A stretch of 64,000 nt of DNA from Actinomycetes bacterium. Its GTDB lineage: Bacteria > Actinomycetota > Actinomycetes > Actinomycetales > Microbacteriaceae. The DNA lies in the NCBI GenBank assembly GCA_029779645.1, contig JAKPAC010000012.1, forward strand, positions 124,001 through 188,000. The letters run 5' to 3'. Shown piece after piece: positions 1 to 7,376 of this stretch; positions within the stretch are counted from its first letter, which is position 1, and each line of letters begins with the position of its first letter. The notes beneath the pieces are model-generated. The model was not told the origin of the DNA. It searched no databases and worked only from the letters and a program-made list of their open reading frames with translations. The position numbers and the translations under genes are program-made.

Positions 1-150
1 CACGCACACGATCGCGAAGACGACCGCGAGCGCACCGTAGGCGCTCCAGCGAACGGCCCGCGCCCGGCGGTTCTGGGCGGGGGTGCGGGGCACCGGGGCG
101 GCCTCGGGCGACTCGTCGCCCGACATCCGGGGTGTCGTCATCGCACTCAC
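1..150 (-). CDS. SURF1-family cytochrome oxidase assembly protein, N-terminal fragment
   Basis: Only the first 50 codons are inside the window; the frame stays open past base 1. A polar, Pro/Arg-rich leader is followed from about residue 34 by a hydrophobic segment (RWSAYGALAVVFAIVCV) with the position and character of the first membrane helix of SURF1-type cytochrome c oxidase biogenesis factors. I chose GTG at 150 because it overlaps the stop of the upstream gene as GTGA; ATGs at 141 and 126 are alternatives. It would be the last of three coupled genes after the DUF3099 gene, an order I recall from Microbacteriaceae. With only one helix visible, the family call rests partly on context. Confidence 0.6.
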   Translation of the reverse strand, partial: MSAMTTPRMSGDESPEAAPVPRTPAQNRRARAVRWSAYGALAVVFAIVCV

Positions 151-377
151 GACGCGTCCTCCTCCAACGGCTCGACCGCGACCGGAAAGTCGCGGGCGCG
201 CAGGTACTCGGAAAGAAACGCGACGTGCGCCTCGCACGCGGTCCAGATCTTGCGTCGGTCCTCGGCGTGGATGCGCGGATTGCGCCAGACCACGGCCCAG
301 ACCGCGTCATCGGTGCAGCCGCTGCGTGCGCAGCGGCGCTGCCCGGCCTCGCCGCCGAAGAGGTCACCGGTCGTCAT
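147..377 (-). CDS. small cysteine-containing protein of unknown function
   Basis: A 76-residue soluble protein. It has a CxxxxC pair near residues 16-21 and a third cysteine in the stretch WTACEAH, so a small metal-binding fold is possible but not shown. Proteins of this type are sometimes labelled acetone carboxylase in databases; nothing here supports that activity. It is translationally coupled on both sides: its ATG overlaps the DUF3099 stop (ATGA, 377-374) and its stop overlaps the SURF1-like start (GTGA, 150-147). Being inserted between two membrane-protein genes suggests a shared operon, perhaps linked to respiratory membrane assembly. Function unknown. Confidence 0.75.
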   Translation of the reverse strand: MTTGDLFGGEAGQRRCARSGCTDDAVWAVVWRNPRIHAEDRRKIWTACEAHVAFLSEYLRARDFPVAVEPLEEDAS

Positions 378-868
378 GGCGTCGGGCGCTCCGGGGCTTC
401 AGCGCTCGGCTCGCCGGCGCTCGCTCCGGTGTCGGCGTCCCCGCCGCGGTCCGTGCCCGATGGCTCGCCCGCCGCACCCGGGTCGTACTCGGGTGCCCAC
501 ACGCGCTCACGCGGCTGCGCGGGCTTCGGGGGCGTTGCCTCGGTGATGCGGATGACCTGATGCCCGGCATCGGGCGCCGGGGTCGCGGCGTCGGGCGCGG
601 GCGTCACGGTCGAGGGGAGCGCCTGATTCGGCGACTCCGCCGCGCTCGGCGGGGGCTGGGAGCCGACGTTCGCGACCATCACCGCGATGTAGGGCAGAAA
701 CACTGCGCCGATCGCGAGCAGCCAGGTGTGCCAGCCGTAGGGCGTGATCAGCAGCACGAGCAGGAAGCACACGATGCGCACCGTCATCAGGATGACGTAG
801 TTGCGAAAACGCGCGCTCGACTCGTCGCGCGGCGCGCGCGGCAGGGAGGTCGCAGACGGAGTTTTCAC
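374..868 (-). CDS. DUF3099 membrane protein
   Basis: 164 residues. Two closely spaced hydrophobic helices (about residues 25-42 and 47-67) form the DUF3099-type core and are followed by a long Pro/Ala/Asp-rich, low-complexity C-terminal tail. The start is GTG at 868, preceded by GGAGG five bases upstream; a TAGGCT -10 hexamer lies at 883-878. It is first in a three-gene minus-strand unit with the small cysteine protein and the SURF1-like gene, and is divergent from fabG. The DUF3099 family is confined mainly to Actinobacteria and has no established function. The tail is compositionally biased and unlikely to be folded. Confidence 0.75.
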   Translation of the reverse strand: MKTPSATSLPRAPRDESSARFRNYVILMTVRIVCFLLVLLITPYGWHTWLLAIGAVFLPYIAVMVANVGSQPPPSAAESPNQALPSTVTPAPDAATPAPDAGHQVIRITEATPPKPAQPRERVWAPEYDPGAAGEPSGTDRGGDADTGASAGEPSAEAPERPTP

Positions 869-1018
869 GGTGCCTCCAGCCTACGCCGCTCGCGGGATGC
901 TGGAGTCCCCGCGCCGCTGCCGGGTGCCGTCGCATCCACTCAGTAGGCTTGGTGCCGCACCGCGCGCGACCGCACGCGTCGTGCGTGCCCCTGGATTCCC
1001 GAAGAAAGCAGCACACCC

Positions 1019-1729
1019 ATGGCAACCGATCGCGTCGTTCTTGTCACCGGAGGCAACCGGGGGATTGGCTTTGCCATCGCCGAGCGCTTCATCGCCGAGG
1101 GGTACAAGGTGGCGGTCACCGCACGTTCGGGCGAGGGCCCCGCGGGCTCGCTGACCGTCCGGGCCGAGGTCACCGACGCCGCCTCCGTGGACGCCGCGTT
1201 CACCGAGGTCGAGGCGAAGCTCGGCCCCGTCGAGGTGCTGGTCGCGAACGCCGGCATCACGAAGGACACGCTGCTCATGCGCATGAGCGAGGACGACTTC
1301 GACAGCGTGGTCGATACGAACCTGGGCGGAACCTTCCGCGTCGTCAAGCGCGCATCGAAGGGGATGCTGCGCGCCCGCTTCGGGCGGATCGTGCTGATCT
1401 CGAGCGTCGTGGGACTGTACGGCTCGGCCGGGCAGGTGAACTACTCGGCCTCGAAGAGCGGGCTCGTGGGATTCGCGCGCTCGCTCACCCGCGAGCTCGG
1501 CGCGCGCGGAATCACCACGAACGTGGTGGCGCCCGGCTTCATCGAGACCGACATGACGGCGGCCCTGCCCGAGGCGACGCAGGCCGAGTACAAGCGCAAC
1601 ATCCCCGCGGGTCGCTTCGCCTCGCCGGACGAGGTCGCCGGGGTGGTCGCCTGGCTCGCGGGCGATGACGCCGCGTACATCTCGGGCGCGGTGATCCCGG
1701 TCGACGGCGGACTCGGGATGGGGCACTAG
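1019..1729 (+). CDS. fabG: 3-oxoacyl-[acyl-carrier-protein] reductase FabG
   Basis: A 236-residue short-chain dehydrogenase that would reduce 3-oxoacyl-ACP with NADPH in the cytoplasmic fatty-acid synthesis cycle. The Rossmann motif TGGNRGIG is at residues 10-17, NAG at 77-79, the catalytic serine at about 128-129, and the Y-x3-K pair at Tyr142/Lys146. The C-terminal segment ISGAVIPVDGGLGMGH is typical of FabG. A -10-like TAGGCT lies about 75 bases upstream (943-948), so this gene probably has a leader, unlike many neighbours. It stands alone, divergent from DUF3099 and convergent with serB. Other SDR substrates cannot be excluded, but length and motifs fit FabG well. Confidence 0.88.
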   Translation: MATDRVVLVTGGNRGIGFAIAERFIAEGYKVAVTARSGEGPAGSLTVRAEVTDAASVDAAFTEVEAKLGPVEVLVANAGITKDTLLMRMSEDDFDSVVDTNLGGTFRVVKRASKGMLRARFGRIVLISSVVGLYGSAGQVNYSASKSGLVGFARSLTRELGARGITTNVVAPGFIETDMTAALPEATQAEYKRNIPAGRFASPDEVAGVVAWLAGDDAAYISGAVIPVDGGLGMGH

Positions 1730-1750
1730 CGAGAACGCCCCGCCCCGCTC

Positions 1751-2392
1751 CTACGGGAGCAGCGGGATGACCTCGCGCAGGTCGACCGGGCCGATCACGA
1801 GGTCGGCCTGCGCGCGCACGGCGGGCTTCGCATTGAACGCGAGGCCGAGTCCCGCCGCCGCCATCATGCGCAGATCGTTCGCACCGTCGCCGATCGCGAT
1901 AGTGCGCGCCGGGTCGACGCCGTGCTCGGCTGCCCAGGCGAGCAGCTGCGCAGCCTTGGCCGATGCGTCCACGATCTCGCCGTCGACGGTGCCGCTCAGC
2001 CGGCCGTCGACGACCCCCAGGCGATTCGCCCTCCAGAAATCAACCCCGAGTTCCGGCGCGACCGTGTCGAGAATCTCGTGGAACCCGCCGGAGACCACGC
2101 CGACCAGCCCGCCCCGCTCGTGGACGGCCGCGATGAGCTCGCGGACGCCCGGCGTCGGCTCGATGCGCGCCAGGACGCTCGCGAAGCGCTCGACCGGCAC
2201 GTCCTGCAGCGCGAGCACGCGCGAGCGCAGGCTCTCGGCGAAGTCCACCTCGCCGCGCATCGCTGCCTCGGTCGCCGCGGCGACCTCGGCGCCGCGGCCG
2301 GCCTCGTCGGCGATGAGCTCGATGACCTCGTTGCGGATCAGGGTGGAGTCGGCATCCAGCACGACCAAGAATCTTGCAGAGAAACCAGGCAT
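1751..2392 (-). CDS. serB: phosphoserine phosphatase SerB
   Basis: A 213-residue HAD-superfamily enzyme catalysing the last step of serine synthesis, dephosphorylating O-phosphoserine. The nucleophile motif DADST is at residues 13-17 (Asp13 nucleophile, Asp15 acid/base), a central VSGGFHEI segment carries motif II, and GDGANDLRMM carries the magnesium-binding aspartates. The frame is open upstream, but I start at ATG 2392 because it begins the conserved core and lies six bases after a TACGGT -10 box (2404-2399), a leaderless arrangement repeated throughout the window. The N-terminal ACT domains of longer SerB forms are absent. It is divergent from an ABC ATPase gene. Confidence 0.9.
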   Translation of the reverse strand: MPGFSARFLVVLDADSTLIRNEVIELIADEAGRGAEVAAATEAAMRGEVDFAESLRSRVLALQDVPVERFASVLARIEPTPGVRELIAAVHERGGLVGVVSGGFHEILDTVAPELGVDFWRANRLGVVDGRLSGTVDGEIVDASAKAAQLLAWAAEHGVDPARTIAIGDGANDLRMMAAAGLGLAFNAKPAVRAQADLVIGPVDLREVIPLLP

Positions 2393-2398
2393 CCCACA

Positions 2399-2404
2399 AC
2401 CGTA
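2399..2404 (-). promoter_or_regulatory. leaderless-type -10 box for serB
   Basis: TACGGT on the minus strand, six bases before ATG 2392, which puts the expected transcription start at the A of the start codon. No Shine-Dalgarno sequence is present. Confidence 0.55.
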
Positions 2405-2479
2405 GCGGGCGCGCCGCGGAGGCATCGATCTCAGGTGCGCACGCGACGGCGCGCCCCGCATGCGCGCGGGCGGAGCGGC

Positions 2480-2485
2480 TAGGCT
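2480..2485 (+). promoter_or_regulatory. leaderless-type -10 box for the ABC ATPase gene
   Basis: TAGGCT followed by exactly six bases and ATG 2492. The predicted +1 is the start codon itself. The short stretch AGGAG in between would lie upstream of that transcript. Confidence 0.6.
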
Positions 2486-2491
2486 GAGGAG

Positions 2492-3325
2492 ATGCCGCAG
2501 GTCTTGAATTTCTCTGACGTTGTCGTGCGCCGCAACGGCCGAAACATTGTCGATCACCTGAACTGGGCGGTCACGGACGAGCAGCGCTGGGTGATTCTCG
2601 GCCCGAACGGCGCCGGCAAGACAACGCTGCTCAAGCTCGCAGCGGCGCACGAGCACCCGAGCACCGGCACGGTCTCAGTGCTGGAGGAGCAGCTTGGACG
2701 CACCGACGTCTTCGAGCTTCGCCCGCGCATCGGCTTCGCCTCCTCGGCGATGGCCCGGCGCATCCCCGGCGACGAGACCGTGCTCAACACCGTCCTCACC
2801 GCGGCGTACGCCGTGCTCGGCCGCTGGAACGAGGAGTACGAGAGCCTCGATGAGCGCCGCGCCATGCGCGTGCTCGCCCAGTGGCACCTCGAGCACCTCG
2901 CCGACCGCACCTTCGGCACGCTCAGCGACGGCGAGCAGAAGCGCGTCCAGATCGCGCGCGCCGTGATGACCGATCCCGAGCTGCTGCTGCTCGACGAGCC
3001 GACCGCCAGCCTCGACCTCGGCGCGCGCGAGGAGCTGCTCACGCTGCTCGGCGACTTCGCGCAGGCGCCGAACACGCCCGCGATGATCATGGTCACGCAT
3101 CACGTGGAGGAGATCCCGATCGGCTTCACCCACGTGATGCTGCTGCGCGAGGGCGCGGTCGTCGCCGCGGGGCCGCTCGCAGACACCCTCACGGCCGCGG
3201 CGCTCTCCGAGACCTTCGGGCAGCCGATCGTGCTCAGCTACGACGGTGGTCGCTACGCGGCGCGGGCCAGCCATGACCGACACGCGGCACCCGCTGCCGG
3301 TGCCGGAGCCGACGCCCGGGCGTGA
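2492..3325 (+). CDS. ABC transporter ATP-binding protein
   Basis: A 277-residue cytoplasmic ATPase subunit. Walker [10 protein letters not shown] is at residues 37-45; the signature motif reads LSDGEQ rather than the usual LSGGQ; Walker B LLLLDEP is followed by the D-loop, and the switch histidine sits in VTHHVEE. The last 30 or so residues are Ala-rich and poorly conserved in character. No permease or binding-protein gene is next to it, so the substrate is unknown; metal or iron-complex importers are the closest-looking group. The start at ATG 2492 fits the leaderless -10 box. It is followed by rpmE2 after 88 bases. Confidence 0.85.
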   Translation: MPQVLNFSDVVVRRNGRNIVDHLNWAVTDEQRWVILGPNGAGKTTLLKLAAAHEHPSTGTVSVLEEQLGRTDVFELRPRIGFASSAMARRIPGDETVLNTVLTAAYAVLGRWNEEYESLDERRAMRVLAQWHLEHLADRTFGTLSDGEQKRVQIARAVMTDPELLLLDEPTASLDLGAREELLTLLGDFAQAPNTPAMIMVTHHVEEIPIGFTHVMLLREGAVVAAGPLADTLTAAALSETFGQPIVLSYDGGRYAARASHDRHAAPAAGAGADARA

Positions 3326-3339
3326 TAGTGTTGAGCGTT

Positions 3340-3352
3340 GGTGCCTGGCACC
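3340..3352 (+). promoter_or_regulatory. short inverted repeat in the rpmE2 leader
   Basis: GGTGCC-T-GGCACC, a perfect 6-bp inverted repeat. It starts about nine bases after a TAGTGT hexamer (3326-3331) that could be the rpmE2 -10 box, so it would lie at or just after the transcription start. It could be a regulator site or a 5' hairpin; it does not resemble a Zur box. Confidence 0.35.
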
Positions 3353-3413
3353 TCGATCTTTCTGCGCAAGCAGCTCACCTCCGGCCAATAGACCCTTACG
3401 ACAAGGATCCCTC

Positions 3414-3671
3414 ATGAAGAACGCAATTCACCCCGAGTACAACGCGATCGTCTTCCGTGACCTCGCCTCGGGCGAGACCTTCCTCACGCGTTCGACGGTG
3501 ACCAGCGACAAGACGATCGAGCTCGACGGCGAGACCTACCCCGTCATCGACGTCGAGATCTCGTCGGCATCGCACCCGTTCTACACGGGCAAGCAGCGCA
3601 TCATGGACTCGGCCGGCCGCGTCGAGAAGTTCAACCAGCGCTTCAAGGGCTTCGGCGGCAGCCCCGCGTAA
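3414..3671 (+). CDS. rpmE2: 50S ribosomal protein L31 type B (zinc-independent)
   Basis: An 85-residue ribosomal protein of the large subunit. It starts [10 protein letters not shown] and ends with the type B signature [10 protein letters not shown]. It contains no cysteine, so it lacks the zinc-binding CxxC motifs of the zinc-containing L31 paralogue. In several bacteria such C-minus forms are made under zinc starvation and are Zur-controlled, but I find no Zur-like palindrome in the 88-base upstream gap. The start is ATG 3414, preceded by ACAAGGAT. A strong terminator follows directly, so it is monocistronic or ends the ABC ATPase transcript. Confidence 0.92.
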   Translation: MKNAIHPEYNAIVFRDLASGETFLTRSTVTSDKTIELDGETYPVIDVEISSASHPFYTGKQRIMDSAGRVEKFNQRFKGFGGSPA

Positions 3672-3680
3672 GCAGCTTCC

Positions 3681-3720
3681 GCGAAAGGCGCTCGGCTTCG
3701 GCCGGGCGCCTTTCGCGTTC
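3681..3720 (+). terminator. intrinsic terminator after rpmE2
   Basis: A perfect 11-bp stem (GCGAAAGGCGC, 3681-3691, with GCGCCTTTCGC, 3706-3716), a 14-base loop and a short T-containing tail (GTTC). The rest of the 3672-3828 gap holds nothing else I can identify. Confidence 0.8.
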
Positions 3721-3828
3721 CCGCGTCGCCACGCGCGGTAGGCAGGCGAAGGACGCTCGAAGTCGGCGGCGACACGACGTCGAAGGCCCCGCCCCACCCG
3801 CGCGTCACCTGGGCGAGGCGCGCGCCGC

Positions 3829-4533
3829 TCAGCGGATCGGCCAGCTGCCGTCGAGGCTCTCGTCGGGCCCGAGGCGCCCGACCTTGATGAAGTACTGGGT
3901 GAGGCTGGCGGCCTGATCGCTCGCCCAGCCCACCTGCTGCTCGTGCAGCGCTTCGGCGGTGCCCGGCAGTCGCTGCGCGAACCGCGCCGCGAGCGCCTGC
4001 GCGACCCGACCGGCCGCGACGGCGTCCGCCGAGGCCTCGTGCGCGTTCTCGATCGATACGTCGTAGTGCTCTGCGACCGCCCCCAGGGTGCGCTTGCCCT
4101 TGCGGTAGCGGTCGAAGCTCTTGTCGACCACGAGCGGGTCGATCACGGGGGAGGGTCGCTCGATGGGCGGGATGCCGTGGCGGAGGCACTCATGCTTGAG
4201 CAGCGAGAAGTCGAAGGGTGCGTTGAACGCGACGACCGGGATGCCGGCGGCGAACAGCTCGCGCAGCGTCGCGGTGATCTCGGCGACCACCTCGGCGGCC
4301 GGGCGGCCCTCGGCGCGGGCGCGCTCAGTCGTGATGCCGTGCACTGCGCTCGCGCCGCTCGGGATCGTGACGCCCGGGTCGGCGAGCCAGTCGTGCGCGC
4401 GCACGGCCGTGCCCGCGGCATCGAGCACCCCGACGTGCGCCGTGACGATGCGGTCGTCGGTCACCTCGACGCCGGTGGTCTCGAGGTCGAACACCCCGAC
4501 GAGGCTGCTCCAGTGTGCCGATTCGCTGCTCAT
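3829..4533 (-). CDS. DEDDh-family 3'-5' exonuclease (DnaQ-like)
   Basis: A 234-residue exonuclease of the DnaQ fold that removes nucleotides from 3' ends using two metal ions. Motif Exo I is FDLETTG (about residues 14-20), Exo II lies in AFNAPFDFSLL, and the Exo III region HEASADAVAAGR supplies the DEDDh histidine and aspartate. It is a stand-alone domain rather than part of a polymerase, so repair or RNA processing is as likely as proofreading. The start is ATG 4533: a TAGGGT box lies seven bases upstream (4546-4541), and GAGGGG sits between them. It is divergent from the alpha/beta hydrolase gene. Confidence 0.82.
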   Translation of the reverse strand: MSSESAHWSSLVGVFDLETTGVEVTDDRIVTAHVGVLDAAGTAVRAHDWLADPGVTIPSGASAVHGITTERARAEGRPAAEVVAEITATLRELFAAGIPVVAFNAPFDFSLLKHECLRHGIPPIERPSPVIDPLVVDKSFDRYRKGKRTLGAVAEHYDVSIENAHEASADAVAAGRVAQALAARFAQRLPGTAEALHEQQVGWASDQAASLTQYFIKVGRLGPDESLDGSWPIR

Positions 4534-4672
4534 GCCCCTCACCCTAGGTGCGACCGCAGACATCGCCCGGCAGGCGCAGCGAGGCGCGCGAATCCGGGTG
4601 CGGGCGCGACGGCTGCCGTGTCCGACACGCGCTCGCGGCGCCGTGCCGCGGGGCCGCGTCGGGCGCGCCACG

Positions 4673-4678
4673 TAGGAT
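4673..4678 (+). promoter_or_regulatory. leaderless-type -10 box for the alpha/beta hydrolase
   Basis: TAGGAT, then six bases, then ATG 4685. No ribosome-binding site is present between the box and the start. Confidence 0.6.
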
Positions 4679-4684
4679 CGAAGC

Positions 4685-5593
4685 ATGCCCGTGGTCAATC
4701 CCTATGCTCCGCTGCTGGCCGCGATCGACGTCACGCGCGACCAGGCGCAGGTGCTCGGCGCACCCACCGCGTACTGGAGCTACGGGCCCGCCGACGCCGC
4801 CACCACCATCATCGCCGTGCACGGCTTCCGCGGCGATCACCACGGCCTCGAGCCCGTCGTTGCGCACCTGCCCGGGGTTCGGGTCATCTCGCCCGATCTG
4901 CCCGGCTTCGGCGCGTCGCCCGCCCTGCCGGGTCGCGCGCACGACCTCGACAGCTACGCCGAGTGGCTGCGCGCCTTCGCGCTGCAGGTCGACCCGGCGG
5001 GGGAGGCCGTGCTCCTCGGCCACTCATTCGGCTCGATCGTCGCCTCGGCCGCGGTCGCCGCCGGTCTGCCCACGCCGCGCCTGATCCTCGTCAATCCGAT
5101 CGGCGCACCGGCGCTCGAGGGGCCGCGCGGCGTCCTCACTCGCCTCGCGGTCTTCTACTACTGGGCGGGGGCCCGTCTGCCCGCCCGCATGGGCGACTGG
5201 CTGCTGCGCAGCCCGCTCATCGTGCGCGTGATGAGCAGCGCGATGGCGAAGACGCGCGACCCGGAGCTGCGTGCGTTCATCCACGATCAGCACGACCGCT
5301 ACTTCTCCGATTTCGCCGATCGCGACACGCTGCGGCACGCGTTCCGCGCGTCGGTCTCACACGACGTCAGCGAGTTCGCACACCGGATCTCGCAGCCCAC
5401 GCTGCTGGTCGCGGCCGAGCGCGACGACATCACCCCGATCGAGAAGGAGCGGGCGCTCGCGCTGCGCTTCGCCGACGCGGTGCTCGTCGAGATCCCGAGG
5501 GTCGGGCATCTCATCCACTACGAGACGCCGGATGCCGCGGCGCGCGCGATCGCGGAGTTCCTCGACCTTCCGGCCGACGCCGTCGCGGGCTGA
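4685..5593 (+). CDS. alpha/beta-fold hydrolase
   Basis: A 302-residue soluble hydrolase. It has the oxyanion-hole segment VHGFRG, the nucleophile elbow GHSFGS (Ser114), an acid in the region AERDDITP, and the catalytic histidine in VGHLIHYE near the C-terminus, so the Ser-Asp-His triad is complete. A helical cap lies between about residues 140 and 215. Substrate unknown: esters, haloalkanes or C-C bonds are all possible in this fold. It is a single gene convergent with the Lrp-type regulator (8-base gap), with a leaderless-type start. Confidence 0.8.
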   Translation: MPVVNPYAPLLAAIDVTRDQAQVLGAPTAYWSYGPADAATTIIAVHGFRGDHHGLEPVVAHLPGVRVISPDLPGFGASPALPGRAHDLDSYAEWLRAFALQVDPAGEAVLLGHSFGSIVASAAVAAGLPTPRLILVNPIGAPALEGPRGVLTRLAVFYYWAGARLPARMGDWLLRSPLIVRVMSSAMAKTRDPELRAFIHDQHDRYFSDFADRDTLRHAFRASVSHDVSEFAHRISQPTLLVAAERDDITPIEKERALALRFADAVLVEIPRVGHLIHYETPDAAARAIAEFLDLPADAVAG

Positions 5594-5601
5594 GCCGTCG
5601 C

Positions 5602-6075
5602 TCAGCGCTCCTGGTCGAGCTGCGCCATCAGCGGGCCGAGGCGATAGGGGATCAGCTCGCCCATGACCAGCGAGGTGTCGGTGCGCTCCACGCCGTCGAC
5701 GGCGAGGATTCGCGCGTCCACGTCGAACAGATGCTGCGCATCGCGGCAGGCCACGAGCAGCTGGAGGTCGACCAGCCCGCTGATCCCATGGGCCTGGATC
5801 AGCTCCGGGATCAGCGCCAGCTCCTGCACGATGCGCGGGATATCGTTCTGCCGCACGTGCACCGAGATGATCGCCTCGAGCGGGTAGCCGAGGCTGCGAG
5901 GCGAGATCGATCGCTCGAACGAGCCGAACACCCCTGCGCGCTCGAGCTTGCCCATGCGCGCCTGCACCGTGTTGCGCGAGAGGTGAAGCCGCTCGGCCAA
6001 CGCGACCACCGTGGCGCGCGGGTCATGCGACAGAGCAGCCAGCAGCTCGAGGTCGACGTGATCGAGTGTTCCCAT
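5602..6075 (-). CDS. bkdR: Lrp/AsnC-family regulator, probable BkdR
   Basis: A 157-residue transcription factor with an N-terminal winged helix-turn-helix (recognition helix around HLSRNTVQARM, residues 28-38) and a C-terminal RAM/AsnC effector domain that binds amino acids and drives oligomerisation. It is divergent from the 2-oxoacid dehydrogenase operon; in Streptomyces and Pseudomonas, Lrp-family BkdR proteins are encoded next to the bkd genes they control. The 161-base gap between them holds an inverted repeat suited to such a regulator. I start at ATG 6075, the beginning of the conserved domain; upstream codons in the same frame would run through that gap and are unlikely to be used. 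Confidence 0.82.
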   Translation of the reverse strand: MGTLDHVDLELLAALSHDPRATVVALAERLHLSRNTVQARMGKLERAGVFGSFERSISPRSLGYPLEAIISVHVRQNDIPRIVQELALIPELIQAHGISGLVDLQLLVACRDAQHLFDVDARILAVDGVERTDTSLVMGELIPYRLGPLMAQLDQER

Positions 6076-6120
6076 AGTGGGCGAGACTATCAAGCCGCGC
6101 GCGCTCGGGCTGCGCAAGAT

Positions 6121-6147
6121 GCTCAATATTACGGGGAATGCTTGAGC
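6121..6147. promoter_or_regulatory. candidate Lrp/BkdR operator
   Basis: Inverted repeat GCTCAA (6121-6126) / TTGAGC (6142-6147) around an AT-rich 15-base centre containing TATT and AATG. It lies in the divergent bkdR-bkdA gap, 90 bases before the bkdA start. Symmetry, AT-rich centre and position fit Lrp-type operators; binding is inferred. Confidence 0.5.
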
Positions 6148-6236
6148 GAGCTGGTGTCCGGACGTAGCCTCTGTGCACTCGGCGGGCGCCGAGCGACATC
6201 GGTCTTCCAGACTCCGTGAATCAGGAGGTCTCGCAC

Positions 6237-7376
6237 ATGTTGTCACCACAGCAGACGACGGCCGATCCCGCACTTGCCGGTGCGCTGCGGATGCTCGCGC
6301 CGGACGGGACGCGGCATCCATGCCCCGAGCTCGACCGCTGGGTCGCCGACGTCACCCCCGAGCAGCTCCGCCTCATGCACCGAGACATGGTGGCGACACG
6401 GCGCATCGACCGGGAGGGCGTCGCGCTGCAGCGGCAGGGAGAGCTGGGGCTCTGGGCGCCGGCCGAGGGCCAGGAGGGCGTGCAGATCGGCACGGCGCAT
6501 GCCCTGCGCCGCGACGACTTCGCGTTCGTGTCGTACCGCGAGCACGGCGTGGCCTACGCGCGCGGTGCCCGGATCGTCGACTTCATCAGCATCTGGCGCG
6601 CCGAGGAGCATTCCTCGTACAACCCCTTCGACATCGGCGTCTCCAACCCGCAGATCATCATCGGGGCCCAGACCCTGCACGCCGTCGGCTATGCCATGGG
6701 AATCCAGCGCGATGCGCTGCGCGCCGCGCCCGGCGCGCGCGCCGACCAGGCTTCGGTCGCCTATTTCGGCGACGGGGCGTCGAGTCAGGGCGATGTGCAC
6801 GAGGCGATGGTCTTCGCCGCTTCCTTCGCGGCGCCCGTGGTGTTCGTCTGCTCCAACAACCAGTGGGCCATCTCGGAGCCGGTCGCGCTGCAGTCGCGCA
6901 CCCCGATCGTGCAGCGGGCCGCCGGCTACGGCATCCCTGCGCGGCGGGTAGACGGGAACGACCCGCTCGTCTGCCTCGCCGCGATGCGCGAGGCGCTGCA
7001 CCGCGCGCGCACCGGCGGCGGGCCGGGCTTCATCGAGGCGGTCACGTATCGCATCGGCCCGCACACCACCTCCGACGATCCGACGCGCTACCGCCCCGCT
7101 GAAGAGGTGGATGCCTGGCGCCGGCGCGATCCGATCACCCGGCTCGAGGCGCACCTGCGGTCGATGGGCGAGCTCAGCGACGCGCAGGCGAGCGACGTCG
7201 CGGCGTTCGGCGATCGCGTGGCCGCCGAGATGCGCGCAGCCTGCCTGTCGATGGGCACGAAGGCGCCGCTCGCGATCTTCGACGACGTCTATGCGCAGCC
7301 GCACAGCGGGGTGGAGCGCGAGCGTGAGGAGTACCGCGCCTATCTCAGCGGCTTCGAGGACGGGGAGGTGCTGTGA
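6237..7376 (+). CDS. bkdA: branched-chain 2-oxoacid dehydrogenase E1 alpha subunit
   Basis: A 379-residue thiamine diphosphate enzyme subunit that decarboxylates 2-oxoacids and, with E1 beta, passes the acyl group to lipoyl-E2. The ThDP/Mg motif runs from GDGASSQGD (178-186) to the NN pair at 207-208, the expected spacing. The start is ATG 6237, eight bases after a full AGGAGG site (6223-6228); an upstream in-frame GTG (6216) is less likely. Most actinobacteria use a single-chain AceE for pyruvate, so an alpha2beta2-type E1 beside an Lrp regulator argues for branched-chain substrates. Pyruvate dehydrogenase activity remains possible. Confidence 0.83.
   Translation: MLSPQQTTADPALAGALRMLAPDGTRHPCPELDRWVADVTPEQLRLMHRDMVATRRIDREGVALQRQGELGLWAPAEGQEGVQIGTAHALRRDDFAFVSYREHGVAYARGARIVDFISIWRAEEHSSYNPFDIGVSNPQIIIGAQTLHAVGYAMGIQRDALRAAPGARADQASVAYFGDGASSQGDVHEAMVFAASFAAPVVFVCSNNQWAISEPVALQSRTPIVQRAAGYGIPARRVDGNDPLVCLAAMREALHRARTGGGPGFIEAVTYRIGPHTTSDDPTRYRPAEEVDAWRRRDPITRLEAHLRSMGELSDAQASDVAAFGDRVAAEMRAACLSMGTKAPLAIFDDVYAQPHSGVEREREEYRAYLSGFEDGEVL

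Noticed and set aside
3943..6219. A 758-codon plus-strand frame across the exonuclease, hydrolase and Lrp genes
   Set aside because: It runs antisense or out of frame to three well-supported genes and has no domain-like sequence.
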